Assembly: GCA_049889175.1 (NCBI GenBank)
Contig: JBMHDW010000001.1
Coordinates: 186,001-250,000 of the forward strand
Direction of reading: 5' to 3'
Source: JBMHDW01 sp049889175
Lineage (GTDB): Bacteria > Pseudomonadota > Gammaproteobacteria > Comchoanobacterales > Comchoanobacteraceae
Length of the DNA stretch: 64,000 nt
Positions 17,027 through 26,217 of this stretch are shown here, in pieces. How positions within the stretch are numbered: the stretch's first letter is position 1; every line of letters starts with the position of its first letter. Position numbers and translations under genes: made by a program. The notes under the pieces are model-generated. The model was not told the DNA's origin. It searched no databases and saw only the letters and a list, made by a program, of their open reading frames with translations.

Positions 17027-17731
17027 CTACAATTTCTTTCGAGAAAAATAGTAGCATGCATCGTTAAAACCTTGTGAAAATAATGCATCACCATCACTTT
17101 TAATAGGTGGATAAAATGAAGAGCCTATTTTTTTTGAAAGCACAACATTGTTATAACCTTTTACAGCATCTATGGATACAAAAAGATCAGGTTCATGATG
17201 CGGATTTCTCCACATACCATCAAAACAACGTCCATTTTGATAACGGTAAAATAGTGATCTTTGTGTAATCAAAGGAATGAATGCACTTGCCATCAAGGCT
17301 TGATGGAGATCTTCAATCGACTTAAATTGCAATTGTACAAATGGACCTGATAGTTTATTGATAAATACTTTTAGGCTTTTCTCGTTATTGATTCTTAGAA
17401 CATCATGACTAGACACATTCAATAACATAAACATTTGGGTCATACTTTTACCCGTGAAAATTTGCTCCTGCCAAGATTTTTGACTACGCTGGTATCGCGC
17501 TCTTACCATCCAATACTCATGTGCCAGCTCTGCTGGAAATCCAAGGAACATCATTAACCCCATCCAGGCTCCTACTGATGCGCCAGACCACTGAACTTTT
17601 TTTAACAACAAATCATCACAATGTCCTTGAAGATAATGACAGAAGCCCAAATAATAAAACAAACGCCAACCAGCACCACAAAAATGAATGCTTTCAGGAA
17701 TTGTTTGATCTTTTTGCAACACAACAGGCAT
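17027..17731 (-). CDS. Patatin-like phospholipase
   Basis: This 234-residue protein has the patatin catalytic dyad. The nucleophile motif is GASVG with Ser52. The aspartate is Asp171 in FDGMW. The N-terminal IHFCGAGWRLFYYLGFCHYL resembles the glycine-rich oxyanion region of the animal PNPLA group more than the usual bacterial GGGxRG. Patatins hydrolyse acyl chains of phospholipids or neutral lipids; in intracellular bacteria they can be secreted toxins, but no secretion signal is visible. It starts 9 bp after the end of the heptosyltransferase gene on the same strand, so the two are probably one transcript. Confidence 0.78.
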   Translation of the reverse strand: MPVVLQKDQTIPESIHFCGAGWRLFYYLGFCHYLQGHCDDLLLKKVQWSGASVGAWMGLMMFLGFPAELAHEYWMVRARYQRSQKSWQEQIFTGKSMTQMFMLLNVSSHDVLRINNEKSLKVFINKLSGPFVQLQFKSIEDLHQALMASAFIPLITQRSLFYRYQNGRCFDGMWRNPHHEPDLFVSIDAVKGYNNVVLSKKIGSSFYPPIKSDGDALFSQGFNDACYYFSRKKL

Positions 17732-17740
17732 TTACGTCAC

Positions 17741-18862
17741 CTAATCATTGGATAATGATAAAGCAGGATCTTGAAAAACTACAGCATGCTTTTTAAAAAA
17801 CCTTACCATTTCATTTATAAGTTGTTCATCACTTAAGCTTTGTAAGCAATTAGCGGTCTTACATCGACTGATCGCACACTTTGATCCCCTTGCTTTGTCA
17901 AAAGATATTTTATAGGGACACTTTGCTTGATATGATTGATGATATTGACTTCGAGGAGCGTATGCCTTTGCTAAAGTAGGACCAAAAAAACTAAAAGTAG
18001 GTGTTGATACAAAACCAGTTAGGTGTAACGCAAATGAATCAAAAGCAATAATACCATCAGCTTGCCTCATTAAACTTCTCAACAAGCCAACACTAACCTT
18101 GCTAATCAAATGAATATGATCTGGATCTTGTGATGCTAAATAATTAAGATACTCTTTTTCTTCCTGTGTCCACCAAACACAAGCTATCTGACAACCCAAC
18201 TCTAATCTCAAAGAGCTTAATATAAATGACAATGGAGATTGAGACATCCTTTTTTTCCACGTGGAACATCCAGGATGAAGTAATATAATAGGCTTTTTTT
18301 CTAGTGAAAGTGGCGCGATCAAGCGAAGAGCTTCAGCATTATCATGTTCTTCATTCTTAAATCTTATTAGATCTAAATCCACCCTTGGCAGATCTTCACC
18401 TAAAAACCTATTCACCAGTCCATAATATCGCTCTCTAACCTCTATTATCGCATCATCTATTTCAAATTGTTTATTGGTCACCCATATATTAGGCCACTCG
18501 GAAACACTCTTTTTACCAAATCCAACCTTCACTTTTGACCTAGCCCAAAATACGGGCAGCGATGATTTGCAGTTACCCTGAAAATCAATGACACAATCAT
18601 AAACATCAGATTGAACCTCTTGCTTGGTCTTGTGTATCTCTCTAAACCATTGTGATGAAAAGAAACCTTTCTTAAAAGCCGCCGTATTAAATATGATCGC
18701 TTTATTAATAATTGGGAAACAGGATACAAGGTCTTTGCAGCGTTGATCCACAACCCAATCTACACATAACCCTGGATAACGTTGCAACAAACTATAAATT
18801 ACAGGCAAAACATGTAAAATATCACCCAATGATGACATTTTAACAATCAATATTTTTTTCAT
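17741..18862 (-). CDS. waaC: Glycosyltransferase family 9, LPS heptosyltransferase I-like
   Basis: This 373-residue protein has the GT9 fold signature at its N-terminus (MKKILIVKMSSLGDILHVLPV) and the C-terminal donor-site region HPGC..W and ADGIIAFDSFALHLTGFVSTPTFSFFGPT. Family 9 enzymes transfer ADP-heptose to the inner core of LPS on the cytoplasmic side. Similarity is strongest to WaaC; the substrate could be another heptose acceptor. It has an extra C-terminal Cys-containing tail (SKCAISRCKTANCLQSL). A parS-like site lies inside the gene at 18253-18268. Confidence 0.8.
   Translation of the reverse strand: MKKILIVKMSSLGDILHVLPVIYSLLQRYPGLCVDWVVDQRCKDLVSCFPIINKAIIFNTAAFKKGFFSSQWFREIHKTKQEVQSDVYDCVIDFQGNCKSSLPVFWARSKVKVGFGKKSVSEWPNIWVTNKQFEIDDAIIEVRERYYGLVNRFLGEDLPRVDLDLIRFKNEEHDNAEALRLIAPLSLEKKPIILLHPGCSTWKKRMSQSPLSFILSSLRLELGCQIACVWWTQEEKEYLNYLASQDPDHIHLISKVSVGLLRSLMRQADGIIAFDSFALHLTGFVSTPTFSFFGPTLAKAYAPRSQYHQSYQAKCPYKISFDKARGSKCAISRCKTANCLQSLSDEQLINEMVRFFKKHAVVFQDPALSLSND
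18253..18268. promoter_or_regulatory. parS-like ParB-binding site
   Basis: TTTTCCACGTGGAACA matches 15 of 16 positions of the palindromic parS form TGTTCCACGTGGAACA known from gammaproteobacteria such as Pseudomonas. It is 2.3 kb from parA, inside waaC. The ParB encoded at 21319-22197 would be its ligand. Confidence 0.6.
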
Positions 18863-18993
18863 AACCGTTCCTAATAATCTAAATAATACGCTGATATTTT
18901 AGTATATTCAATCCATCATTGCTTCTATTATTTAGCCCTTGCAATAATGTTTTATTTGCGACATATTGATGATTATTTTTGTGGCGGCAAAGA

Positions 18994-20433
18994 ATGATAA
19001 AACGATTCAACTCATATTTTAGTGATCAACAAATTATTTTTCTAGCCATTTCAACATATCTCTTATGTCACTTTTTAATGACACTGCTCTCTGTCAATAT
19101 AGATGTTGATACTCAGGAACAGCCAATAATCAGCCAATCACCAAACTTTATCAATATAACGGCTCAACCGCCTTTATATGACTCGCTTTTTTGATCTAGC
19201 ATCAAAACTTTAGGTTCATCACTACTAACGCTTACGTTATTAAAATACATTCTTCTTGCAACATTCGTTATCTCAACCTATTTCACAGGCAGAACCATTT
19301 TTCAACGGCCAACATCATCAACTCTTGTTATTGTCTCTTTGTTATTAATGCCAATATACGCACACAAAGTACATGTAGGGTTTTCTCATACTATTTTGTT
19401 GCTCAATGCCATATCATGCACATTTCTTACATACTGCTTAGTTATCAAAAATAACAAACCTCTCCACTTTGCCTTATTTGGACTGGCAATTGCTATGGGC
19501 ATTTATTCTAAATATAATTATATTATCTTTATATCTGCTCTGTTCTTTACAACATTATCTTTAAAAGAATTACGACTTAAATTCTTTAATCAACGTCTTT
19601 TAATCTCAATATTCGTTGTCTTGGTGCTTACGCTACCTTTAATTGGATGGTGGTTATCAAATTATCAAGAAGCATTACAAGCGATAGCGGAAAAAGGCAA
19701 CAAATCAAATTCATTAAGCCATCTAATCGCCCAAAATCTACTTGAATGCACACTCTTTGTAACTCCATTTATTTGGCTATTTATTCCTGAAAAAAGCACT
19801 CTGATCACCCCTCATGCTTCTGATAACCACATATATTTAAATCTATTTAAAAGAGCTCACCTCATTCTGCTTCTTTTATTTTTAATCTGCATGGCTGTTG
19901 GAATAGGATTCAAGCAAAGATATTTATTTCCTTTTTTCTATCTTTTGCCCTTTTGGATCTTTCTAAAATTAGATGTGTCAGGTTACTCTCATGCATTTTT
20001 AAAAAGATTTTTTACTTGGAGTGCCATTGCCACCATATTAATCGTTTTTATCAGGCTCATTCAAATAAAGTTTGTTGCCTTTTTCATCAGCACTTCTAGA
20101 CTATCCCTACCCATCATGCCCACCTTTAAAAAAATACCAGAGCATATTATTGCAGATAGTAATATCATTATTACAGATCACCAATTATACGCCAATACGC
20201 TCATGACTGTTCCTCCATCTCAATTATTGTACAACGCAACGCCACATGTTTACACACACAAAAAAAATTGTTTCATCCTTACATCATCTCAAGGAGATTC
20301 TTCAACAATTTCCTCCCAACATGACTATGCTTTTACTGAACCTTATGGACGTTTCTATTTCACGCTTTACCTAGACAAAACTCATGAGTCTGAATGCGCC
20401 TCTTTTTTCAGTCAAAGTGATGTTGCCTCATGA
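18994..20433 (+). pseudogene. Membrane glycosyltransferase (ArnT/PMT-like), interrupted by one in-frame TGA
   Basis: Two frames, 18994-19194 and 19339-20433, are in the same phase, and the sequence between them is open except for the single TGA at 19192-19194. Read through, it gives ~479 residues with an N-terminal helix, a QPPLYDSLF-stop-SSIKTLGSSLLTLTLLK block typical of GT-C family enzymes (usually DQPPLYxWL..), and about eight to ten further membrane segments. The stop falls where the family often has Trp (TGG), so one G-to-A change explains it. GT-C proteins move sugars from polyprenyl carriers to lipid A or proteins. TGA is a normal stop elsewhere here (parA, gyrB), so I call this a young pseudogene. 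Confidence 0.72.
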
Positions 20434-20536
20434 ATATGATCAGATGATACCTATTCCACCTTAATGCAAATAATCTGATTCTAATGATAGCCATCGATAT
20501 ATTGATCTGATATGATCAATATACTATCGTGGAACA

Positions 20537-21322
20537 ATGGTTATGAGTGGAACAAAAACACGTATTATTTGCGTTACGAATCAAAAAGGAGGCGTTGGTA
20601 AAACGACTACCTCCCTGAATTTAGCAGCATCTCTAGCTACGATGCATCGTTCCGTTTTACTGATTGATTTGGATGCTCAAGGCAACGCCTCATCAGCTAG
20701 TGGTATTCAAAACCCGAAAGGTATTGCTCAAGTTCTCTCTGGTGAATCTCCTGTTGCTAGCGCTATTTATAAAACACCTTTCAATTATGATGTGATTCCT
20801 GCTGATTATGGCCTCACAAAAACAGAGATGTCGTTATTACACCAAGATCAACGTGAGTATCAACTCAAGAATATCTTAACCCCCTTGCAACTCGATTATG
20901 ACTATATTCTTATTGACTGCCCACCCTCGCTCAATATTTTAACCGTTAATGCATTGGTCGCATCTCATGCTGTGCTGATACCTGTTCAATGTGAATATTT
21001 TGCCCTTGAGGGATTGGCACAACTACTCACAACCATAAATACCCTCAAAAGTGCTTGCCATCCAAACTTAACCATCGAAGGCATCGTACGCACCATGTAT
21101 GACGGGAGGAATCGCTTAGCACAAGAGGTGTCCGAACAACTTCAAAATCACTTCAAACAACTGGTTTTTAATACTGTCATCCCCAGAAATATTCGTTTGG
21201 CTGAAAGCCCAAGCCACAGTAAACCAGTATTGTATCATGATAAACGCTCACAAGGCTCAATGGCTTATTTAGCATTAGCAGGTGAGCTTGCTCGTAAACA
21301 TCAACAAATGGAGGCTGCGTGA
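20537..21322 (+). CDS. parA: Chromosome partitioning ATPase ParA (Soj)
   Basis: This 261-residue P-loop ATPase has the deviant Walker A KGGVGKTTT, the DLDAQGNAS motif and the IDCPPSL Walker B. ParA forms ATP-dependent gradients on the nucleoid that move ParB-parS complexes. Starts at GTG or ATG near residue 3 (20543) are possible. It overlaps parB by 4 bp (GTGA), so translation is coupled. Confidence 0.95.
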   Translation: MVMSGTKTRIICVTNQKGGVGKTTTSLNLAASLATMHRSVLLIDLDAQGNASSASGIQNPKGIAQVLSGESPVASAIYKTPFNYDVIPADYGLTKTEMSLLHQDQREYQLKNILTPLQLDYDYILIDCPPSLNILTVNALVASHAVLIPVQCEYFALEGLAQLLTTINTLKSACHPNLTIEGIVRTMYDGRNRLAQEVSEQLQNHFKQLVFNTVIPRNIRLAESPSHSKPVLYHDKRSQGSMAYLALAGELARKHQQMEAA

Positions 21323-22197
21323 GTGAAATAAAGGGTTTAGGAAGAGGATTATCTGATCTAGGTGTTAGCGCTCTACTGTCCAATTTAGATCAAACACCCA
21401 ATCAAAAAAATATTGAGGAAATTAGTATTTCACAACTAACACCTGGCCGCTTTCAACCAAGACAGATTTTTAATGAAGAAAGCTTATGTGAATTAGCAGA
21501 GTCAATAACTCGCTTTGGCATACTACAACCTATATTAGTTTGCCCTCTTCAGGACAATCAATACGAAATCATCGCTGGAGAGCGACGTTTTCAAGCCGCC
21601 CAAAAAGCAGGCTTATCGACAGTCCCATGCTTAGTAAAAACTTTCTCAGAACAAGATAGTGCTGCTATTGCACTGATTGAAAATATCCAGCGAGAAAATT
21701 TAAACCCAATTGACGAGGCCGAAGCCATTAATGCTCTAATCGACCAGCATCAAATGACTCACCAAGTTATTGCCCAAGTACTGGGTAAATCTCGATCAAC
21801 CATCACTAATGTTGTTAGACTACTTCAGCTATGTGATGACGTTAAGCAACTGCTTAAAGAAAAAGCTATTGATATGGGTCACGCTCGAGCACTTTTATCT
21901 TTACCACACAAACATCAACAACGCTTTGCTAATAATATTATACAACAAAAATGGTCTGTACGAGAGACCGAGCGCATGGTTCAACAATTCCATCAACCTG
22001 AATCAAAAAAACAGAATGGTAACGACGTTAAACAACAAGCCAATTTAATACATAAGATCACACAAGAATGGAGCAAACGTCTCAATAAAAAGCTGCATAT
22101 CAAGCATAAAAACAGTGGTCAAGGCATGTTACAAATTCCTTATGATTCATTAGGGGAACTGCAGATACTTCTTAATGCAATGCAGCATGACGCATGA
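21319..22197 (+). CDS. parB: Chromosome partitioning protein ParB (Spo0J)
   Basis: This 292-residue protein has the conserved N-terminal GLGRGLSDLG, the CTP-binding motif AGERRFQAA, LIENIQRENLNPIDEA and a helix-turn-helix (VIAQVLGKSRSTITNVVRLL). It binds parS, loads as a clamp and spreads. It uses a GTG start overlapping the parA stop. Two parS-like sites are at 18253 and 51072. Confidence 0.95.
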   Translation: MSEIKGLGRGLSDLGVSALLSNLDQTPNQKNIEEISISQLTPGRFQPRQIFNEESLCELAESITRFGILQPILVCPLQDNQYEIIAGERRFQAAQKAGLSTVPCLVKTFSEQDSAAIALIENIQRENLNPIDEAEAINALIDQHQMTHQVIAQVLGKSRSTITNVVRLLQLCDDVKQLLKEKAIDMGHARALLSLPHKHQQRFANNIIQQKWSVRETERMVQQFHQPESKKQNGNDVKQQANLIHKITQEWSKRLNKKLHIKHKNSGQGMLQIPYDSLGELQILLNAMQHDA

Positions 22198-22723
22198 TTA
22201 TGTTTTAGGCCTGGGATCATGCCTTAATAATCCACATAGTCAAATTCAAAAAGCTATAGATAAGATTAGTTTTTTAGGTAGTGTTATCGCGGTTTCAAGA
22301 AGTTATGAAACAGAGCCAATGCTCCCCACAGACTATACAGGCCCTAAACACAATCCCTATATCAATGCCGCTGTTCGCTGTCAAAGCCACCTAGCACCAC
22401 AAGATCTTCTCAAACAATGTGCATTAATCGAACAACAACTTGGCAGATCTAGTATAGAAAAAGGATTATATCTCCCAAGATGTATTGACATCGATATTTT
22501 GCTTTGTGATCAACGCATGATTCACTTACCACAATTGGTAATACCTCATCCCCTTTTTTGGCAACGCGCATTTGCAATATGGCCAGCTGCTGACTGCTGG
22601 GCAGATTGGTGCCATCCACTTTTTCGTGATAGTCTTACTGAGAGAAAATCACAGCTCCAGTCAATGACATCTTTTAATTCCAAACAAATGTTGACATGCA
22701 CCAACTTTAGTGTTAGTTTTTGA
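22190..22723 (+). CDS. folK: 2-amino-4-hydroxy-6-hydroxymethyldihydropteridine pyrophosphokinase
   Basis: HPPK transfers pyrophosphate from ATP to the pterin in folate synthesis. Seen are the N-terminal YVLGLGSCLNN, SRSYETEPM, NAAVRCQS and the metal-binding RCIDIDILL (family RxxDxDxL) plus the IPHP motif. The start is either 22175 or 22190; both overlap parB slightly. It is unusual to find folK between parB and trxA. The other folate gene, folB, is at 55283-55639. Confidence 0.92.
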   Translation, partial: THDYVLGLGSCLNNPHSQIQKAIDKISFLGSVIAVSRSYETEPMLPTDYTGPKHNPYINAAVRCQSHLAPQDLLKQCALIEQQLGRSSIEKGLYLPRCIDIDILLCDQRMIHLPQLVIPHPLFWQRAFAIWPAADCWADWCHPLFRDSLTERKSQLQSMTSFNSKQMLTCTNFSVSF

Positions 22724-22782
22724 AAATCAGGCTCTTTGCTTGGCGTCTCCGAACTCCTATTAGAAAATTACCCAAGGATTTT

Positions 22783-23112
22783 ATGACTATAATTTCTATC
22801 CAAAAAGAAGATGATTTTGATAACCATATCCGAAATGATGAACACCCAGTTTTAGTTGATTTTTGGGCAGAATGGTGTGGACCCTGCAAAATGATAACCC
22901 CTATTCTTGAGAAAGTTAGCGCTGAATACACCAACAAACTTATTGTTTGCAAGGTCAATGTTGATAAATGCCCAGCTATTGCTCAAAAGTATAATGTCCG
23001 CGGAATACCAACTTTACTATTGTTTAAGTCAGGCGAGCTTAAAGATATGCTCATCGGTGCATGCAATAAAGATGATCTTACTTCCTTTATCGATAAAAAT
23101 TTACACGACTAA
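22783..23112 (+). CDS. trxA: Thioredoxin 1
   Basis: This 109-residue cytoplasmic thioredoxin has active site WCGPCK, preceded by VLVDFWAE, and cis-proline in GIPTLLLF. A frame extends upstream to 22720, but AAGGA precedes the ATG at 22783 and the usual thioredoxin length fits that start. It reduces disulfides of cytoplasmic enzymes. It lies 18 bp before rho, the conserved trxA-rho order. Confidence 0.95.
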   Translation: MTIISIQKEDDFDNHIRNDEHPVLVDFWAEWCGPCKMITPILEKVSAEYTNKLIVCKVNVDKCPAIAQKYNVRGIPTLLLFKSGELKDMLIGACNKDDLTSFIDKNLHD

Positions 23113-23130
23113 CCAATTGAAGGTAACACA

Positions 23131-24669
23131 ATGGCAACAGACAACATTGACAACAACCCTGTAGGCTCCGAATCACAACTAAGTGAAGCACCCAAAGAAC
23201 CCCAAAAAACTGCAGATGATGCGCCTAATTTAAATACAAATACTAAAGTTAACTCTAGAAACAGATCATCATCAAGACGCAATAGTCAACGAAATATGGG
23301 TGAAAAAAGACCAAACGTCAGTGCAAAAAGAGACTCTTCTGAAAAGAATAGTAATATTAATGAAGCCGAACGCTCTGATGATACTCAACCCAATGGCGAA
23401 CCCAAACCAACCATTGAAATTAAACATTTACGTGAAAAACCTCTTAAAGAGCTTCATGCTTATGCTGTTAGCACTGGCATGGAAGTCTCCCAAAGAAGCT
23501 CTAGACCTGAAATTATCTTTAACTTATTAAAGAAATTAGCAGTTAATGGTTATGATATCATCACTGAAGGTGTTCTTGAAGTTGTTCAAGATGGCAGCTA
23601 TGGCTTCCTACGATCACCTTATAGCTCATTTTTAGCTGGACCAGATGACATATATGTTTCACCCAGCCAAATTAGACGACTGGGTCTCAAGACAGGAGAC
23701 ACCATTAAAGGGACGCTAAGACGCCCTAAAGACAATGAACGTTATTTTGCTCTAGCTCAAATTGATGAACTGAATTACCAAAAGCCCGATCGAAGCAAAC
23801 GCATTATTCCTTTTCGTGATTTAGTCGCTGAATTCCCAAATGAATGGCTAAACCTTGAAAACCCAAAAACACAAAGTGTTACTGGTAAGATAATTGATAT
23901 GATTGCTCCTATTGGTAAAGGTCAAAGAAGTTTAATCGTATCGCAACCCAAAGCCGGTAAAACCATGATGCTTCAGGATATTGCTCAATCTTTAGCTGAC
24001 AAAAACCCTGAAATTAAATTACTGGTCCTTCTCATTGATGAACGCCCTGAAGAAGTTACAGAAATGAAACGTAATGTTCGTGGCGAGGTTGTTGCTAGTA
24101 CATTTGATGAACCTGCAGCACGACATGTACAAGTTGCAGAAATGGTATTGGCTAAGGCTAAACGACTTGTCGAATATGGTTATGATGTTGTCATATTACT
24201 TGACTCCATAACACGTCTTGCACGTGCTTACAACACAGTCACTCCTGCATCTGGCAAAGTCCTTACCGGTGGTATTGAGTCCAATGCTTTGCAAAAACCA
24301 AAACGACTCTTTGGTGCAGCCAGAAATATTGCCAATGGTGGTAGTCTATCAATTATTGCTACCGCATTGATTGATACAGGCTCTAAGGCTGACGAAGTAA
24401 TTTATGAAGAGTTTAAAGGTACCGGTAACAATGAAATTCATTTAAGTCGAAATATTGCTCAAAAACGCATTTATCCAGCCATTAATATGAATGCCTCAGG
24501 AACAAGAAGAGAAGACTTCTTGGTTGATAAAGATCGTATGGCGAACATGTGGGTACTGAGAAAATACCTTCAAACCATGGACGAAGTACCTGCTATCGAG
24601 TTACTACTCGAACAACTTAAAAAAACGAAATCTGTAGATGAGTTTTTCAAAGTCATGAAAAACAAGTAA
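23131..24669 (+). CDS. rho: Transcription termination factor Rho
   Basis: This is a hexameric RNA-dependent ATPase that ends transcription. Residues ~96-215 form the N-terminal and cold-shock RNA-binding domains (LKELHAYAVSTGME, GSYGFLRSPYSS). Walker A is PKAGKTMML (273-281), followed by the LIDERPEEVTEM and SKADEVIYEEFKGTGN blocks. It is 512 residues against 419 in E. coli; the extra ~95 N-terminal residues are Asn/Ser/Arg/Lys-rich and probably disordered, as seen in several other bacterial Rho proteins. Confidence 0.96.
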   Translation: MATDNIDNNPVGSESQLSEAPKEPQKTADDAPNLNTNTKVNSRNRSSSRRNSQRNMGEKRPNVSAKRDSSEKNSNINEAERSDDTQPNGEPKPTIEIKHLREKPLKELHAYAVSTGMEVSQRSSRPEIIFNLLKKLAVNGYDIITEGVLEVVQDGSYGFLRSPYSSFLAGPDDIYVSPSQIRRLGLKTGDTIKGTLRRPKDNERYFALAQIDELNYQKPDRSKRIIPFRDLVAEFPNEWLNLENPKTQSVTGKIIDMIAPIGKGQRSLIVSQPKAGKTMMLQDIAQSLADKNPEIKLLVLLIDERPEEVTEMKRNVRGEVVASTFDEPAARHVQVAEMVLAKAKRLVEYGYDVVILLDSITRLARAYNTVTPASGKVLTGGIESNALQKPKRLFGAARNIANGGSLSIIATALIDTGSKADEVIYEEFKGTGNNEIHLSRNIAQKRIYPAINMNASGTRREDFLVDKDRMANMWVLRKYLQTMDEVPAIELLLEQLKKTKSVDEFFKVMKNK

Positions 24670-24679
24670 GCTTAATCAC

Positions 24680-24826
24680 TTACCCGCTTTGTTGATAAGA
24701 AGCTCGCTTCACCATGTTATTAAGCTGTTGATTTTCATTAAAAATAACAAGTGGCGCGCTCTCAAATTGATAAGCCACTGAATACGCTTGAAATATTAAA
24801 ATAAACTGAAAAATTGTCTTTTTCAC
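24680..24826 (-). CDS. Possible small exported protein (48 aa)
   Basis: A minus-strand GTG-start frame downstream of rho encodes KKTIFQFILIFQAYSVAY, which resembles a signal sequence, followed by ~30 polar residues ending in ASYQQSG. The only purine-rich signal is too close to the start. It lies in an otherwise empty 237-bp gap. This may be a gene remnant or chance. Confidence 0.25.
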   Translation of the reverse strand: MKKTIFQFILIFQAYSVAYQFESAPLVIFNENQQLNNMVKRASYQQSG

Positions 24827-24906
24827 CTGGCTTAACGGAAAAATCTATGTCATATTCTATATATGGATTGGCCAGGCACGGATGCTAATCTACTGAGGAG
24901 ATTATC

Positions 24907-26217
24907 ATGACAATTACCACTTCTACCTCGCATGTAGATACTCAACCACGCATCAAGCTGTTTAAATGGTTGGTTTGTATCTCCGCTTCACTATTTTTCC
25001 TATACGATTTCATCCAGATGAGTATGATGAATGCTATCCATGATACACTTCAACAAGATTTTTCACTGACAGATACTCAATTTGGCCTGGTATCCTCTTG
25101 CTATAACTTTGCGACCGTTGCATTCTTACTGCCTTGTGGTGCCCTTCTTGACCGATTTTCGGCTCGTAAAATATTACTCTCCGCAATGTTTGTTTGTGTC
25201 ACTATGACCTTTGCTCTCAGCCAAGCAAATACTTTTCAACATATTGTGTTGTGCCGCATTATGGTTGGTGCAACTGGGGCGTTTTGCTTTTTAAGTGCCG
25301 TAGTACTATCTTCACGCTGGTTTCCAAGCGCACAAATGGGTTTAGTCAGTAGCCTGATTGTTTCTATGGCTTTTTTAGGTGGCTATTTAGCCAATGGTCC
25401 TTTTAATTTCATGTTGAATCACATCGGTATGAGCTGGCAACAAGCCGTTTTTTATGACGCTTGCTTTGGAGTTGTCTTATGGCTAATAATGTTCTTAATT
25501 ATCCGCGACACACCATCACAAAAACATCTAAAACCGCACCGTCAAACACAGTCCTTTTCTGCCGTGGCTCAAGCTTTTAAAAAAGCAGGTTCAAATCCTC
25601 AAAACTGGCGCTGTGGCCTCTACACCAGCCTTATGAATATTTATATTTTTGTTATGGCTGCAACATGGGGTAAAGTAGTATTAACTCAACTTCAAGGCTT
25701 AACTGATGACCAGGCATTTAGTTGCTGTGGTATTATCTTCATTGGTGCCATCATTGGTGGACCACTTATCGGCCGATATTCAGATGCCATCTGTAAACGT
25801 CGTCTTCCCATGCAATGGGGTGCAGTCATTTCATTGGCGTTATCCCTAATGCTTTTCATCCCGTGGCAAGCGACATTTAGCCCTGAATTAAGCTTCATCA
25901 TGGTAAAATCTATTTGTTTTTTAATTGGCATCAGCACATGTGCGCAAATTCTTTCATACCCTATGATTATTGAAAGCAATCCAGCTGATATAGTAGGGAC
26001 TAGTGAGTCAATTTCCAGTATTCTTATTATGGGAATTGGTGCCTTAAGTCTACCCGTTTTTGGCTGGATACTTGATCACCCTGTTGCCATGCTATTGCCT
26101 TGGTTTAATAAATATCAACAAGCGTATGCGCTTATCCCCTTAACTTTTATTGCTGCTTGGTTAATCACACTTAAACTACGCGAAACCTTTGGAAAACCCT
26201 TTTCCACCTCGCCATGA
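24907..26217 (+). CDS. Major facilitator superfamily transporter
   Basis: This 436-residue protein has 12 predicted membrane helices. The MFS motif between helices 2 and 3 is recognisable as GALLDRFSARKIL. A strong Shine-Dalgarno (GAGGAG at 24895-24900) precedes the ATG. The substrate is unknown; the family moves small solutes by ion coupling. Its stop overlaps the yejB start (ATGA), so it probably belongs to the same operon as the peptide importer. That suggests a role in using or disposing of imported peptides or amino acids, which is inference. Confidence 0.88.
   Translation: MTITTSTSHVDTQPRIKLFKWLVCISASLFFLYDFIQMSMMNAIHDTLQQDFSLTDTQFGLVSSCYNFATVAFLLPCGALLDRFSARKILLSAMFVCVTMTFALSQANTFQHIVLCRIMVGATGAFCFLSAVVLSSRWFPSAQMGLVSSLIVSMAFLGGYLANGPFNFMLNHIGMSWQQAVFYDACFGVVLWLIMFLIIRDTPSQKHLKPHRQTQSFSAVAQAFKKAGSNPQNWRCGLYTSLMNIYIFVMAATWGKVVLTQLQGLTDDQAFSCCGIIFIGAIIGGPLIGRYSDAICKRRLPMQWGAVISLALSLMLFIPWQATFSPELSFIMVKSICFLIGISTCAQILSYPMIIESNPADIVGTSESISSILIMGIGALSLPVFGWILDHPVAMLLPWFNKYQQAYALIPLTFIAAWLITLKLRETFGKPFSTSP

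Noticed and set aside
19192..19194. TGA read as tryptophan (altered genetic code)
   Set aside because: parA, MFS, yejB and gyrB end in TGA with a neighbouring gene starting right there, so TGA is a normal stop here.
24190..24230. CACGTG core inside rho as a parS site
   Set aside because: The flanking bases do not match the parS palindrome.
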